Shown here in pieces: positions 1 through 9,162 of a DNA stretch of 64,000 nucleotides. The translations under genes and the position numbers were made by a program. Location of the stretch: the NCBI RefSeq assembly GCF_001078055.1, contig NZ_CP010777.1, forward strand, positions 1,324,408 to 1,388,407, read 5' to 3'. Every line of letters begins with the position of its first letter. The first letter of the stretch is position 1. Below the pieces are notes generated by a model. It was not told the origin of the DNA. It worked only from the letters and a program-made list of their open reading frames with translations, and did not search any database. The stretch comes from Rufibacter radiotolerans. GTDB taxonomy: Bacteria; Bacteroidota; Bacteroidia; Cytophagales; Hymenobacteraceae.

Positions 1-15
1 TGCTGGAGGCCTAAG

Positions 16-53
16 CGTTTTTAGCCTACTTTTTGAAAAGCAGCCCTAAAACG
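16..53. repeat. 38-nt palindrome, copy 1
   Basis: This copy has a 17-nt left arm, 4-nt loop and 17-nt right arm. The left arm is diverged, but the right arm keeps the CTAAAACG end. It overlaps the terminator at 36-62, so its right half doubles as the terminator stem and loop. Confidence 0.7.
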
Positions 54-62
54 GCTGCTTTT
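36..62 (+). terminator. Intrinsic terminator of a gene upstream of the window
   Basis: A perfect 10-bp stem (36-45 with 53-62) has a 7-nt loop and is followed by a run of T. It would end plus-strand transcription entering from the left. The stem is built partly from the palindrome copy at 16-53. Confidence 0.8.
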
Positions 63-111
63 ATTTTTTGCACCTTTTCCCCGGCATTTTGCGGCCGAAC
101 TTAAATAGCGG

Positions 112-119
112 TACTTTTG
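112..119 (+). promoter_or_regulatory. TAnnTTTG -7 promoter element
   Basis: TACTTTTG matches the Bacteroidota -7 consensus TAnnTTTG and lies 24 nt before the start codon of the DUF3109 gene. No convincing -33 TTG was identified. Confidence 0.55.
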
Positions 120-143
120 TCTTTCTGCTGTAAGAAATAGCTC

Positions 144-728
144 ATGATTGTACTTCAAAATACCGTTTTATCTGACGACCTCAAAGACAAGTTCTTTGTC
201 TGCAACCTGGAGAAATGTAAAGGCGCCTGCTGCGTAGAAGGCGACCTTGGCGCTCCCCTGGACCTGGAGGAACTCCCTATCCTGAAGGAGGTGTACGCGC
301 ACGTAAAGCCGTATATGTCTGCGGAAGGCGTGCAGGCCATTGATGAGCAAGGGCTCTACGTAGAGGAATTCAACGGCGACTACAGCACGCCCACTATTGG
401 CAACCGCGAGTGCGCCTTCGCCATTTATGACGAGAACCTCACCCTCAAGTGTGCCATTGAACAGGCCTACCTGGACGGAAAGATCTCTTGGAAGAAACCC
501 ATTTCCTGCCACCTGTACCCCATCAGAATCACCAAGTATGACGGCTTTGAGGCCCTTAACTATGACCGCTGGGAAATCTGCAACGCCGCCTGCGCCTTCG
601 GGATGGAGTTGGGCGTGCCGGTGTACAAGTTCCTGCGCGAACCCTTGGTCCGGAAGTACGGCGAGGAGTGGTTCCAGGAACTGGAAGAGATAGTGGCCAC
701 GGAGAATGCTCCCAAGACATTAGCCTAA
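144..728 (+). CDS. DUF3109 family cysteine-rich protein
   Basis: This is a 194-residue soluble protein with the cysteine pattern of the DUF3109 family, which is related to YkgJ-type metal-binding proteins. Visible cysteines are C20, C25, C29 and C30 near the N-terminus, then single cysteines in [27 protein letters not shown] and EICNAAC. The spacing suggests a zinc or iron-sulfur site, but no function is established for the family. There is no signal peptide or membrane segment. The ATG start follows a TACTTTTG promoter element by 24 nt. The gene stands alone, converges on accC, and is separated from it by a palindrome copy and a long bidirectional hairpin. Family assignment is confident; the role is unknown. 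Confidence 0.85.
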   Translation: MIVLQNTVLSDDLKDKFFVCNLEKCKGACCVEGDLGAPLDLEELPILKEVYAHVKPYMSAEGVQAIDEQGLYVEEFNGDYSTPTIGNRECAFAIYDENLTLKCAIEQAYLDGKISWKKPISCHLYPIRITKYDGFEALNYDRWEICNAACAFGMELGVPVYKFLREPLVRKYGEEWFQELEEIVATENAPKTLA

Positions 729-752
729 CTATTACCATAAACCAATGAACCC

Positions 753-790
753 CGTTTCGGGCCTGTTTTCTGAAAAACAGGCCCGAAACG
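753..790. repeat. 38-nt palindrome, copy 2 (perfect arms)
   Basis: The arms are perfectly complementary around the loop CTGA, and pairing extends three more C:G pairs on each side (750-793, 20-bp arms). The arm carries TTTC/GAAA instead of the usual TTTT/AAAA, a compensated change. It lies 22 nt after the DUF3109 stop codon. Confidence 0.9.
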
Positions 791-831
791 GGGTTATGAT
801 TTTAAGGGAAATCCACTCAATAGTATCCCTT

Positions 832-891
832 AAACAGCCTATAAACAGAAAAAGCAGCCAATAGGCTGCTTTTTCTGTTTATAGGCTGTTT
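832..891. terminator. Bidirectional hairpin terminator, 28-bp perfect arms
   Basis: Positions 832-859 and 864-891 are exact inverted repeats around the 4-nt loop AATA. The stem contains AAAAA and TTTTT runs. It separates the convergent DUF3109 and accC genes and ends 3 nt before the accC stop, so it probably terminates both. A 28-bp perfect stem is much longer than a usual intrinsic terminator. Confidence 0.85.
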
Positions 892-894
892 TTG

Positions 895-2238
895 CTAAAA
901 CTGCGTGAAATCGTAATTGTCAAGGTAACTGGTAGTGAAGTTACCGCTGTTAAAGTTCTCGTCTTCCATCATGGCCATGTGGAACGGAATGGTCGTTTTT
1001 ACGCCCTCAATCACGAACTCACTCAGCGCGCGCTTCATCTTTACAATAGCTTCTTCCCGGGTCTGCGCACTCACAATCAGCTTGGCAATCATAGAGTCAT
1101 AGTTGGCCGGAATGGTGTACCCCGCATACACGTGCGTGTCTACGCGGACCCCGTGGCCGCCTGGTATGTGCAATACCGTGATCTTGCCTGGGCTAGGGCG
1201 GAAGTTGGCTTTCGGGTCCTCGGCGTTGATGCGGCACTCAATGGCGTGCATCTGTGGGTAATAGTTCTTACCGGAGATAGGAATTCCGGCTGCCACCTTG
1301 ATCTGCTCCTTGATCAGGTCATAGTTCACTACTTCCTCGGTGATGGGGTGCTCCACCTGAATACGGGTGTTCATCTCCATGAAGTAGAAATCTTTGTGCT
1401 TGTCTACCAGGAACTCAATGGTACCCACGCCTTCATATTTGATGGCGGCGGCCCCGGCAATAGCGGCCTGGCCCATGCGCTCGCGCAGGTCGTCATCAAT
1501 GAAAGGGGAGGGGGTTTCTTCAATCAGTTTCTGGTGACGGCGCTGGATGCTGCAGTCACGCTCAGAAAGGTGACAAACCTTGCCGTACTGGTCGCCTACG
1601 ATCTGGATCTCAATGTGGCGGGGCTCCTCCACAAATTTCTCCAGGTACATGCCGTCGTTACCAAAAGCGGCTTTCGCTTCCTGGCGGGCATCGGCCCAGG
1701 CCTTGTCAAACTCATCTGCTGATTTGATGATGCGCATGCCGCGGCCACCACCACCGGCGGTGGCTTTGATGATCACCGGATACTTGATTTTGGCAGCCAG
1801 TTTCTTGCCTTGCTCCGCAGATTCCAGCAGACCCTCAGAACCCGGAATAGTAGGCACACCGGCTTTCTTCATGTACTCCTTGGCCGAAGACTTGTCACCC
1901 ATGGAGTTGATCATCTCTGGGCTGGCGCCAATGAACTTGATGCCGTTTTCAGCGCAGATTCTGGAAAAATCAGCGTTTTCAGAAAGGAAGCCGTAGCCTG
2001 GGTGAATGGCGTCTGCGTTGGTAATCTCTGCAGCGGCAATCAGGTTAGGGATGTTCAGATACGACTGAGAGCTGGGTGCAGGTCCAATACATACCGCCTC
2101 ATCCGCGAAGCGTACGTGCAGGCTTTCTTTGTCGGCGGTAGAATACACGGCTACCGTCTTTATTCCCATTTCTTTGCACGTCCGGATTACCCTTAGCGCT
2201 ATTTCGCCACGGTTGGCAATTAGTATTTTTTTGAACAT
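895..2238 (-). CDS. accC: Acetyl-CoA carboxylase, biotin carboxylase subunit
   Basis: AccC carboxylates the biotin on BCCP using ATP and bicarbonate, the first half-reaction of malonyl-CoA synthesis for fatty acids. The 447-residue protein opens with the typical [16 protein letters not shown] biotin-carboxylase N-domain. An ATP-grasp domain follows with the glycine-rich AGGGGRGMR loop, then the [11 protein letters not shown] motif that carries the catalytic Arg and metal-binding Glu. The length is normal for AccC. It is the last gene of the efp-accB-accC group. The 160-nt gap to accB is unusually long for an operon and carries inverted short-word repeats, so expression may be partly separate from accB. 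Confidence 0.97.
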   Translation of the reverse strand: MFKKILIANRGEIALRVIRTCKEMGIKTVAVYSTADKESLHVRFADEAVCIGPAPSSQSYLNIPNLIAAAEITNADAIHPGYGFLSENADFSRICAENGIKFIGASPEMINSMGDKSSAKEYMKKAGVPTIPGSEGLLESAEQGKKLAAKIKYPVIIKATAGGGGRGMRIIKSADEFDKAWADARQEAKAAFGNDGMYLEKFVEEPRHIEIQIVGDQYGKVCHLSERDCSIQRRHQKLIEETPSPFIDDDLRERMGQAAIAGAAAIKYEGVGTIEFLVDKHKDFYFMEMNTRIQVEHPITEEVVNYDLIKEQIKVAAGIPISGKNYYPQMHAIECRINAEDPKANFRPSPGKITVLHIPGGHGVRVDTHVYAGYTIPANYDSMIAKLIVSAQTREEAIVKMKRALSEFVIEGVKTTIPFHMAMMEDENFNSGNFTTSYLDNYDFTQF

Positions 2239-2242
2239 GTGG

Positions 2243-2280
2243 TTAATGTGCTAATGTGTAAATGTGCTGATGTGCTAATG
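2243..2280. repeat. AATGTGCT short-word repeat, left arm
   Basis: About four imperfect 8-nt units (AATGTGCT and variants) lie directly upstream of accC. The segment at 2261-2276 is an exact inverted repeat of 2369-2384 across the accB-accC gap. Confidence 0.75.
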
Positions 2281-2365
2281 ATTCACAAAAATAATGTGCT
2301 GATAAGCCAATTATGGAGAGGTGGGAAACATAAGAATAAACTTAAAGGAAACCCGCCGTACCAAA

Positions 2366-2398
2366 ATCAGCACATCAGCACATTAAAGAATTAGCAAA
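2366..2398. repeat. AATGTGCT short-word repeat, right arm
   Basis: This is the inverted partner of 2243-2280. AGCACATCAGCACATT at 2369-2384 is a 16-nt exact match. The arm ends against the accB stop codon, so the two arms frame the accB-accC gap. In RNA they could pair into a long hairpin with a loop of about 90 nt. Confidence 0.75.
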
Positions 2399-2887
2399 TT
2401 AGCTAGGATCTACCAGGAACAACGGCTGATCATACTCTACCGGTGAGGAGTTGTCTACCAACACCTTCACAATTTTACCAGAAACCTCAGACTCAATCTC
2501 ATTGAAGAGCTTCATGGCTTCAATGATGCAGATCACCTGGCCTTTTTTCACCTCATCGCCTACGTTCACAAACGCCGGCGACTCTGGGTTGGCAGAGCGG
2601 TACAGGGTACCAATCATTGGGGCTTTGATGGTCACGTATTTGCTGCTTTCATCAGCGGCCGGGGCGGCTGGGGCAGCAGGAGCGGCCGCTACTGGAAGCG
2701 GGGCTGGCGCAGAATGGTGCGCTGGGGCCGGGGCCGACTGCTGCTGAGAAGACTCAGACACATACTTGGTTTTCTGGGTGGCTTCGCGCTGCACAGAGAT
2801 CTTGAATTCTTCAGTCTCAATGTCAACTTTGTTCAGGCCTGATTTCGCAATGAAATCAATCAGATCTTGGATTTCCTTAGCTTTCAT
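2399..2887 (-). CDS. accB: Biotin carboxyl carrier protein of acetyl-CoA carboxylase
   Basis: BCCP carries the biotin that shuttles CO2 between AccC and the carboxyltransferase. The protein has 162 residues: an N-terminal helical segment (about 1-45), an Ala/Pro-rich flexible linker (about 48-80) and a C-terminal biotinyl domain. The IIEAMKLFNEI motif places the biotinylated lysine at K126. This length and linker are normal for BCCP. The ATG lies 4 nt after the efp stop, which indicates co-transcription with efp. The downstream accC completes the biotin half of the enzyme; the carboxyltransferase genes are not in this window. Confidence 0.96.
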   Translation of the reverse strand: MKAKEIQDLIDFIAKSGLNKVDIETEEFKISVQREATQKTKYVSESSQQQSAPAPAHHSAPAPLPVAAAPAAPAAPAADESSKYVTIKAPMIGTLYRSANPESPAFVNVGDEVKKGQVICIIEAMKLFNEIESEVSGKIVKVLVDNSSPVEYDQPLFLVDPS

Positions 2888-2891
2888 AGTT

Positions 2892-3455
2892 CTATTTTAC
2901 TCGTTCGGCGTAAGTGTAGGTACGCGTGTCTACCTTTATTTTCTCGTCTTGGCCAATGAAGAGAGGCACAGAAATAGTGGCCCCTGTTTCTACCGTGGCT
3001 GGTTTAGAGGCATTGGTGGCGGTGTCACCTTTAATGCCGGGTTCTGTATACGTAATGGTAAGCTCTACATACGTAGGAAGTTCAGCCGTTAACGGGGTTT
3101 CCGTCTCAGCATGGAACAAGATAGTCACTTCCTGGCCTTCTTTCATCAAGTCAGCAAACGGGACCATTCTCTCTTCCAGGGTTACCTGCTCAAAGGTGTT
3201 GCTGTCCATGAAGTTATAGCCGTAGTCATCTTTGAAGATAAACTGGTGCGGACGCTGCTCCACCCGGGCCGTAGTCACTTTTACACCGGCGGTGAAGGTA
3301 TTGTCTACTACTTTGCCGGTTTTGATGTTCTTAAGTTTAGTGCGGACGAAGGCGGGGCCTTTACCTGGTTTCACGTGCTGAAACTCAGTAATGATCCAAA
3401 GGTCGCCGTTAAATTCAATGCAAAGCCCGTTGCGGAAATCAGCGGTAGTTGCCAT
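2892..3455 (-). CDS. efp: Translation elongation factor P
   Basis: EF-P binds ribosomes stalled at polyproline stretches and promotes peptide-bond formation. The 187-residue protein has the three beta-barrel organisation of the family. The exposed loop HVKPGKGPAF puts the usually modified lysine at K32. A conserved family segment near the C-terminus reads EPGIKGDTA. The epmA/epmB modification genes are not seen nearby, so the state of K32 cannot be told from this sequence. It is first in the efp-accB-accC group. A terminator with a candidate promoter in its loop lies 56 nt upstream. Confidence 0.97.
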   Translation of the reverse strand: MATTADFRNGLCIEFNGDLWIITEFQHVKPGKGPAFVRTKLKNIKTGKVVDNTFTAGVKVTTARVEQRPHQFIFKDDYGYNFMDSNTFEQVTLEERMVPFADLMKEGQEVTILFHAETETPLTAELPTYVELTITYTEPGIKGDTATNASKPATVETGATISVPLFIGQDEKIKVDTRTYTYAERVK

Positions 3456-3510
3456 AGCTTTGTGTGTGTTTCGGTTTAAAATGTCTGTCGGGTTTTTCCC
3501 AATTTGACAT

Positions 3511-3544
3511 AAAAAAATTCGGCCAAAGATAGCCGAATTTTTTT
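3511..3544. terminator. Terminator between fabH and efp
   Basis: The 13-bp perfect arms (3511-3523 and 3532-3544) contain AAAAAAA and TTTTTTT runs with an 8-nt loop. It ends the minus-strand DUF177-rpmF-plsX-fabH transcript 36 nt after fabH. Confidence 0.88.
3524..3531 (-). promoter_or_regulatory. Candidate -7 promoter inside the terminator loop
   Basis: Read on the minus strand, the terminator loop is exactly TATCTTTG, a perfect TAnnTTTG box. It lies 69 nt upstream of the efp ATG. No clear -33 TTG was found, so the call rests on the -7 match alone. Confidence 0.45.
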
Positions 3545-3579
3545 ATTGATTTCAGAAATATACCTTAAAAACAAGGTGA

Positions 3580-4578
3580 TTACTTAGGGTCATAGGCCCA
3601 TTTGAGGTACATGGCACCCCAAGTAAAGCCCCCGCCAAATGCGGCCAAGATCACGTTGTCTCCTTTTTTCAATTGGTTTTCATACTCCCAGAGGCACAAC
3701 GGAATGGTTCCGGAGGTGGTGTTGCCGTATTTCTGGATGTTGATCATCACTTTCTCCGGGCCCACGCCCACGCGGTTGGCAGTGGCGTCAATAATGCGTT
3801 TGTTGGCCTGGTGGGGCACCAGCCAGGCAATGTCCTCAGAGGTAAGGTGGTTGCGCTCCATTACTTCGGCGGCCACGTCGGCCATACCTTTCACGGCAAA
3901 CTTGAATACCTGCTGGCCTTCCTGGAACGCATAGTGCTCACGTCTGGCCAACGTCTCTGCGGTGGCCGGTCTGCGGCTTCCTCCGGCCTTCATGTGCAGG
4001 AACTGGGCACCGGTACCGTCAGATTTCAGGATGCTGTCCTGTACGCCTAAACCCTCTGTGTTGGGCTCCAGCATGACGGCGCCGCCGCCGTCCCCGAAGA
4101 TAATGCAGGTAGCCCGGTCTGTGTAGTCTACAATGGCAGACATCTTATCAGCGCCCACCACAATCACTTTCTTGTACTTGCCGGTCTCAATAAACTGGGC
4201 GCCGGTTGCCAGCGCGAACAGGAAACCAGAGCAGGCGGCTTGCAGGTCATACCCAAAGGCATTTACCGCGCCAACCTCGGCACAGATAATGTTGGCCGTG
4301 GCCGGGAACACGAAGTCTGGGGTGGTGGTGGCGCAGATAAGCAGTTCTACTTCCTCTGGCCGGGTGTTGGTTTTTTTAAGCAGGTCCAGAACGGCCGGAA
4401 TGGCAATGGCCGAGGTGCCCTGGTCTTCACCCTTGAGAATGCGTCTTTCCTTGATGCCCGTGCGGCTGACAATCCATTCGTCATTGGTCTCTACCATGGT
4501 CTCCAACTCTTTGTTGGTCATGATATACTCGGGGGCATATCCGCTCACTCCGGTGATCGCGGCGGTAATTTTGCTCAT
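3580..4578 (-). CDS. fabH: Beta-ketoacyl-ACP synthase III
   Basis: FabH starts fatty-acid synthesis by condensing a short acyl-CoA with malonyl-ACP. In this 332-residue protein the catalytic triad is visible: C116 in [14 protein letters not shown]256 in VPHQANKR and N286 in YGNTTSGT. The thiolase-fold glycine motif GDGGGAVML is also present. The length is normal. It follows plsX by 37 nt, as in many bacteria where plsX and fabH share an operon with rpmF. Whether it prefers acetyl-CoA or branched primers cannot be read from the sequence; branched chains are common in this phylum. Confidence 0.96.
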   Translation of the reverse strand: MSKITAAITGVSGYAPEYIMTNKELETMVETNDEWIVSRTGIKERRILKGEDQGTSAIAIPAVLDLLKKTNTRPEEVELLICATTTPDFVFPATANIICAEVGAVNAFGYDLQAACSGFLFALATGAQFIETGKYKKVIVVGADKMSAIVDYTDRATCIIFGDGGGAVMLEPNTEGLGVQDSILKSDGTGAQFLHMKAGGSRRPATAETLARREHYAFQEGQQVFKFAVKGMADVAAEVMERNHLTSEDIAWLVPHQANKRIIDATANRVGVGPEKVMINIQKYGNTTSGTIPLCLWEYENQLKKGDNVILAAFGGGFTWGAMYLKWAYDPK

Positions 4579-4615
4579 ATCGTTAAGAAGGAATGTCTGG
4601 TGAAGGGCCGCGCCA

Positions 4616-5557
4616 TTACGCGCTGAAGTATTTTCTCAGTTTATCTGCCATGTGGGTCTCTGCCATTTTATTGGCCAGGTGCAGCATGTTACAGATAGCA
4701 GTAGGGCTAGATACGCCGTGTCCAATGACAGCATTGCCATTAACTCCCAAAATTGGGCTGCCGCCTACCGCCTCATAATTGAAACGGTCAAAGAAAGGAT
4801 CCGTGATTTTTTTCTCATGGAGGATGTCATAGATTGACTCCGCCAGTTTTAAGACAACGTTACCGGTAAATCCGTCACATACAATCACGTCGGCCTTGTC
4901 ATTGAACAGGTCGCGTCCTTCTATGTTCCCGATAAAGTTGATGCCTTTGTTTTCTTTGAGGAGTTTGTAGGCGGGTTGGGTCACCATGGTGCCTTTGCCT
5001 TCTTCCTCGCCCAGGTTCATGAGACCCACTTTGGGGTTCTTGATGTCTAGCAGGTATTGTGCGCAGATTGAGCCAATCTCGCCAAACTGTTCCAGAATCT
5101 CTGGCTTGCAGTCTGCAATGGCGCCTACGTCCAGCATAATGGCCATGCCGCCCGAAACCTTGGGTACAAAGCTGGCCAGGGCTGGCCGAAGGATACCCTC
5201 TACCTGTTTCACGCTGAAGACAGCGCCTACCAGCATGGCCCCGGTGTTACCGGCACTGCAGAAGGCGTCTACCTTTTTGGTGGCCAGCATGCCGTAACCT
5301 ACCGCAATGCTGGAATCTGGTTTCTGGGTAAGGGCTTTAGTAGGGTGTTCACCCATCCCAATCACTTGAGATGCGTGAACAACCTTTACTCTGGAACCGG
5401 TATAACCGTGCTTTTGAAGAAGGGAATGGATTTGGTCTTCATCTCCTATAAGGAAAATCTCCACCTCATCCGTCAAAGTCTTAGTCGCCAAAAGTGCGCC
5501 TTCTACAACTGCGTCGGGGGCGAAGTCGCCGCCCATTGCATCCAGAGCTATTTTCAT
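4616..5557 (-). CDS. plsX: Phosphate acyltransferase PlsX
   Basis: PlsX converts acyl-ACP to acyl-phosphate, the donor for PlsY in glycerophospholipid synthesis. The 313-residue protein begins [14 protein letters not shown], the PlsX signature, and contains the conserved [14 protein letters not shown] and [13 protein letters not shown] segments. It acts as a peripheral membrane enzyme. It sits between rpmF and fabH in the classic rpmF-plsX-fabH order, so membrane lipid synthesis and ribosome-protein supply are co-transcribed. The length and start are normal. Confidence 0.96.
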   Translation of the reverse strand: MKIALDAMGGDFAPDAVVEGALLATKTLTDEVEIFLIGDEDQIHSLLQKHGYTGSRVKVVHASQVIGMGEHPTKALTQKPDSSIAVGYGMLATKKVDAFCSAGNTGAMLVGAVFSVKQVEGILRPALASFVPKVSGGMAIMLDVGAIADCKPEILEQFGEIGSICAQYLLDIKNPKVGLMNLGEEEGKGTMVTQPAYKLLKENKGINFIGNIEGRDLFNDKADVIVCDGFTGNVVLKLAESIYDILHEKKITDPFFDRFNYEAVGGSPILGVNGNAVIGHGVSSPTAICNMLHLANKMAETHMADKLRKYFSA

Positions 5558-5621
5558 GTAAAGCGTATTACGTAAATTATCCTACAAGTAACTAAAATAA
5601 AGCCTGACTGAGCAAGCTTTA

Positions 5622-5816
5622 TTAGGCAACAGAGGTATAATTTTTGATGGCCACTTTACCCTTGTGGTATAAATCGCCGTCTACCACGTAAGCTCTGTGG
5701 TATTGGTGCACCTCACCGGTGTTAGGGCAGATAGAAATCGCCTTAGGAGTAATTTTGTCGTGCGTTCTTCTCTTATCTCTTCTGGTTTTGGAGATTTTTC
5801 GCTTTGGATGTGCCAT
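5622..5816 (-). CDS. rpmF: 50S ribosomal protein L32
   Basis: This is a 64-residue basic protein beginning [17 protein letters not shown], typical of L32. One cysteine (ICPNTG) remains and no paired CxxC zinc ribbon is present, so this looks like a zinc-independent form. That last point is an inference from the missing cysteines. It lies between the DUF177 gene and plsX with short gaps (33 and 64 nt). Confidence 0.96.
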   Translation of the reverse strand: MAHPKRKISKTRRDKRRTHDKITPKAISICPNTGEVHQYHRAYVVDGDLYHKGKVAIKNYTSVA

Positions 5817-5849
5817 CTCAGGTAATTATTACAAAATTGGTTTAGAAAC

Positions 5850-6398
5850 TTATTTTAACTTTTTAAGGGCGGCAAATCGGGGGTCCACCGGACCGTCCTC
5901 ATCATCGTCCTCTTCTTCATCGGCTGCGCCGGTAGAGTAAATCAAAAGGCCTTCTGCCTCTGGGTTGTCCTCTAGTTGCTGGTCTTCCTCCACAAACCGG
6001 GGGTGCAGCTTTTTCATGGGCAGTGCCAGGCCTATGTAATCATACAGGTGCTGGGCAATGTTGATGTACTGCGTCTCCGGTACTATCTGCAGCACGTTCA
6101 CGTCCAGTTCCTGGTCTTCAGGGCCGTAGCGCACGAGCAGCGTCTGTTCCACTTCCAGGGGGTGCTCAAATTCCTCTAAGCTCCGGTCACAGGTCAGACG
6201 GACCGTTCCTGTGATATGGAAGTAAAGCTGCAAAAGAAGCTCAGACTTGTGCAGCTCTACCACCGCTTTCAAGTTGCCGCCCAGGACCAGGTCCTGCTCA
6301 AACAACTCAAAGAAGCGGTCATCCAACTCAAACTCATAGCTGTGGCTCTTGTTGCCAAGCTTCACGAGGTTGATATCGTATTTCTTAATCTCCTTCAC
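5850..6398 (-). CDS. DUF177 (YceD-like) protein
   Basis: DUF177/YceD proteins are encoded next to rpmF in most bacteria and have been linked to 23S rRNA maturation. This one has 182 residues from a GTG start (VKEIKKYDINLVKL). I chose this start over an upstream in-frame ATG because AGAGG precedes it and a TAATTTTG promoter box lies 24 nt upstream. The cysteine in LTCDRSLE is kept as in the family. The C-terminus has a very acidic stretch (DEEEDDDEDG) followed by DPRFAALKKLK. It is probably the first gene of the rpmF-plsX-fabH operon. Confidence 0.85.
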   Translation of the reverse strand: MKEIKKYDINLVKLGNKSHSYEFELDDRFFELFEQDLVLGGNLKAVVELHKSELLLQLYFHITGTVRLTCDRSLEEFEHPLEVEQTLLVRYGPEDQELDVNVLQIVPETQYINIAQHLYDYIGLALPMKKLHPRFVEEDQQLEDNPEAEGLLIYSTGAADEEEDDDEDGPVDPRFAALKKLK

Positions 6399-6421
6399 GT
6401 TGCCTCTTTTTTTGCAAGTCG

Positions 6422-6429
6422 CAAAATTA
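6422..6429 (-). promoter_or_regulatory. -7 promoter box for the DUF177-rpmF-plsX-fabH operon
   Basis: Minus-strand TAATTTTG matches TAnnTTTG, 24 nt before the GTG start. This would give a leader of about 20 nt. A TTTG lies about 25 nt further upstream, slightly too far for an ideal -33 element. Confidence 0.5.
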
Positions 6430-6590
6430 GCAAGAATATTCGGTAAATAAAATACAAATGCCCTTTTTTGCGCCCGCCGGTGAATACCTGTTTTGGGTAT
6501 GTTTTGGCAGAAACAGTGCAAAAACAGTAGTGGTTCATTTACAGCAGAATACCTTATATAAATGAATTCTCTACTTTAAAATACAAAATG

Positions 6591-6628
6591 CGTTTTAGGC
6601 CCCTTTTTCTGAAAACAAGCCTAAAACG
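6591..6628. repeat. 38-nt palindrome, copy 3
   Basis: The loop is TCTG and the outer pairing extends into AAATG/CATTT flanks (about 6587-6632). It lies between the pdxA stop and the promoter region of the DUF177 operon. Confidence 0.88.
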
Positions 6629-6658
6629 CATTTCTATATGCCAACGCTTGGCAGGGTG

Positions 6659-7666
6659 TTACCCTTCGGCGCGGGCCTTGAGAATATCTACCGCCGCAAA
6701 CAGCGCCTCTCTGAAAGAGGTCTCATCTGCCTTATTCTGCCCGGCAATGTCATACGCGGTGCCGTGGTCTGGCGAGGTGCGCACAATGGGCAGGCCCGCG
6801 GTAAAGTTTACGCCGCGCTCAAAGGCAATGGTCTTAAACGGAATCAGCCCCTGGTCATGGTACAGCGCCAGGGTGGCGTCAAACTTGAGGTAACTCCGGG
6901 TGCCAAAGAAACCATCGGCGGGGAAGGGGCCAAACACCAGGTTGCCCTTGTTCTTGAGCTGCTCAATCACGGGCAGCACAATCTCGGTCTCCTCGGTGCC
7001 CAGCAACCCGTTCTCGCCGGCGTGTGGGTTGAGGCCCAAAACGGCAATCTTAGGTTTCTGAATCCCGAAGTCCTTACGCAGGGAAGCGTCCAGAATGGCC
7101 AGCTTCCGCATCAGTAATTCAGCGGTCAGGACATTGGCTACTTCTTTGAGCGGCAGGTGACCGGTAACAGTGGCTACCCTAAAACCTTCGGCCACCAGAA
7201 ACATGAGGCTTTCCGGCGCATCAAAAAACGTGGTGAAGAACTCGGTATGGCCCGGGAACTGGAAGCCTTCGCCCTGGGTGTTGTCTTTGTCAATGGGGGC
7301 CGTCACTACCGCCTGTATGTGTCCGTCTTTCAGGTCTTGGGCGGCACGCAATAAAGCAGTACGGGCCAGGGTGCCAGTGGCGGGGGTAGGGCTGCCAGGG
7401 GTAAATTCGATCTCTTCCTCCAGGCAGTTGATCACGTTCACCTTCTTGGGGTGCACCTGGTCAAAGGCCGTTATTTGCTGAAAACTGAAGTTTTCCAGGT
7501 CCAAGAGCTTGCGGTACTTGTTCACCACTGAGGCCATACCATAGATCACCGGCGTGCAGTAATGCAGCACCCGGCTGTCCGCTAAGGTTTTCAAAACTAC
7601 CTCCGGACCAATGCCGGCAATGTCTCCAATGGTGATTCCTATGCGGGGCTTTGTCTTTTGCTCCAT
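6659..7666 (-). CDS. pdxA: 4-hydroxythreonine-4-phosphate dehydrogenase
   Basis: PdxA oxidises 4-phosphohydroxy-L-threonine in the DXP-dependent route to pyridoxal phosphate. The 335-residue protein begins RIGITIGDIAGIGPEV, the PdxA signature. It has the metal and substrate motifs VVTAPIDKD, FPGHTEFF, NPHAGENG and LYHDQGLIPFK, with their conserved histidines and lysine. The length is normal. It starts 3 nt after the pepA stop, so the two genes form an operon. PLP made here would serve several PLP enzymes in the window (HemL, the decarboxylase, the DegT aminotransferase), though that link is only general. Confidence 0.95.
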   Translation of the reverse strand: MEQKTKPRIGITIGDIAGIGPEVVLKTLADSRVLHYCTPVIYGMASVVNKYRKLLDLENFSFQQITAFDQVHPKKVNVINCLEEEIEFTPGSPTPATGTLARTALLRAAQDLKDGHIQAVVTAPIDKDNTQGEGFQFPGHTEFFTTFFDAPESLMFLVAEGFRVATVTGHLPLKEVANVLTAELLMRKLAILDASLRKDFGIQKPKIAVLGLNPHAGENGLLGTEETEIVLPVIEQLKNKGNLVFGPFPADGFFGTRSYLKFDATLALYHDQGLIPFKTIAFERGVNFTAGLPIVRTSPDHGTAYDIAGQNKADETSFREALFAAVDILKARAEG

Positions 7667-7669
7667 GGC

Positions 7670-9106
7670 TTACGCGGTAGCTTGTGAAGAGAGGAAATGG
7701 TACAGCAGGCGTACGCTGCTGCCGGTGGCGTGCTTACCGCGGTAAGAGTCTGGGCTCAACAGGTAGGCCGTACCGGCGATGTCCAGGTGCATCCAGGGAT
7801 AATTGGTGAAGAACTCCAGGAACTTGCCCGCCGAAATGGCGCCCGCCTCGGCTCCGCCAATGTTCTTCAGGTCCGCGATCTCAGATTTCAGGTGCTCCTG
7901 GTACTCATCCCACAGCGGGAACTCCACCAGGCGCTCGTGCGCCAACTCGCCGGCCAGTTTCAGGTCGGTTTTCAACATGTCATCGGCGGTACCCATCATG
8001 GCAATGCCTTCGCGGCCAATGGCGCGGGCGGCAGCCCCGGTGAGGGTGGCAATGTCAATGACCAAGGCCGGGTTGTAGCGTTTGGCAAAATGCAGGGCGT
8101 CGGCCAGAATCAGGCGGCCCTCCGCGTCGGTGTTCAGCACTTCCACGGTGTGGCCGCTGTGCATGGTAATCACATCGCCGGGGGCGAAGCCTTTACCGCT
8201 GATCAGGTTGTCGGTGGCTGGGATCAACCCGATGACGTGCAGGGGAATATTATTCTTAGCCAGGGCGTACAGGGTACCGGCCACGGCGGCCGCGCCCGAC
8301 ATGTCTGACTTCATGAAATCCATGGAGTTGGGGGTGGGCTTGATGCTCAGTCCGCCGGTATCATACACCACGCCTTTGCCTACCAGCACCACCGGTTGGG
8401 AGTTGGCCGGTTTCTCGGGCTTCCATTCCAGGATATTAAAGGTAGGGGCTTCATCTGAGGCCTGGTTCACGGCCAGCAGGCCGCCCATCTTCAACGACTG
8501 TATCTGCACAAGGTCCAGCACCTCCAGCTTCACGCCGGTGCCTTCCAGCAACTCGCCTAACTGCTCGCTCAGCATCACGGCGGTCTGCATGTTGTGCGGG
8601 GTATTGATGAGGTCGCGGGTGTGGCAAACGGCGTCCAGCAGGTTCCCAAGTTCGGTAACCTGCGTTTGGGAGATGCCAGCCCCAGTGATGCTCACGGTCT
8701 TTAACCCGGGAGGCGTGGCTTTCTCGGTCTTATAGCGCTGAAACGAGTAGTTGGTCAAAATCAGGCCTTCGGCTACGTAAAGGGCAGATTCTCCGTCGGC
8801 TCCGTCAAGCAGCACCACGTGGTCCACCTTGTCAGCAGCCAGGCGCTGGTGCAGGGCGTTGCCTGCCTTGCGGAGCGCTTCCTGGGTTTGGGTTTCCTTG
8901 CGCTGCGGCTCGGTGGCCACTACATACAGTTGGTGCGTGAATTTATTGATGGTGACCAGGGTGCTTTTCAGGTCCAGTTGGCGGGTGATATATTCCTGCT
9001 CCTCTAAGGAGAAAAGCTCCCCGGGAATTTGCTCGCGGCCCGCCACCAACACGGCGGTGCTGGTATTTGCGGGTAATGTTGCAGCGTAGGTCAGTTCAGT
9101 GCGCAT
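7670..9106 (-). CDS. pepA: Leucyl aminopeptidase, M17 family
   Basis: This is a cytosolic di-metal exopeptidase that removes N-terminal residues from peptides. The M17 signature NTDAEGRLILADAL is present. So are the metal and active-site segments VGKGVVYDTGGLSIKP and MDFMKSDMSGAAAV, which supply the catalytic Lys and metal-binding Asp. The protein has 478 residues from the ATG at 9106 (MRTELTYAATLP). A TTG 8 codons upstream would extend it but has no support. It is co-transcribed with pdxA and diverges from rsmA. Confidence 0.94.
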   Translation of the reverse strand: MRTELTYAATLPANTSTAVLVAGREQIPGELFSLEEQEYITRQLDLKSTLVTINKFTHQLYVVATEPQRKETQTQEALRKAGNALHQRLAADKVDHVVLLDGADGESALYVAEGLILTNYSFQRYKTEKATPPGLKTVSITGAGISQTQVTELGNLLDAVCHTRDLINTPHNMQTAVMLSEQLGELLEGTGVKLEVLDLVQIQSLKMGGLLAVNQASDEAPTFNILEWKPEKPANSQPVVLVGKGVVYDTGGLSIKPTPNSMDFMKSDMSGAAAVAGTLYALAKNNIPLHVIGLIPATDNLISGKGFAPGDVITMHSGHTVEVLNTDAEGRLILADALHFAKRYNPALVIDIATLTGAAARAIGREGIAMMGTADDMLKTDLKLAGELAHERLVEFPLWDEYQEHLKSEIADLKNIGGAEAGAISAGKFLEFFTNYPWMHLDIAGTAYLLSPDSYRGKHATGSSVRLLYHFLSSQATA

Positions 9107-9114
9107 AAGATGTG

Positions 9115-9122
9115 TATCTTTG
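9115..9122 (+). promoter_or_regulatory. -7 promoter box for rsmA-mgtE
   Basis: TATCTTTG lies 40 nt upstream of the rsmA GTG start in the divergent gap with pepA. Confidence 0.55.
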
Positions 9123-9162
9123 AGCTGCAATATAGCCTTAACAAACGGAAAACCGAAAACCA

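Noticed and set aside
892-1722. Open frame of 276 codons antisense to accC
   Set aside because: It overlaps a certain gene on the other strand, starts inside the terminator region, and shows no family features.
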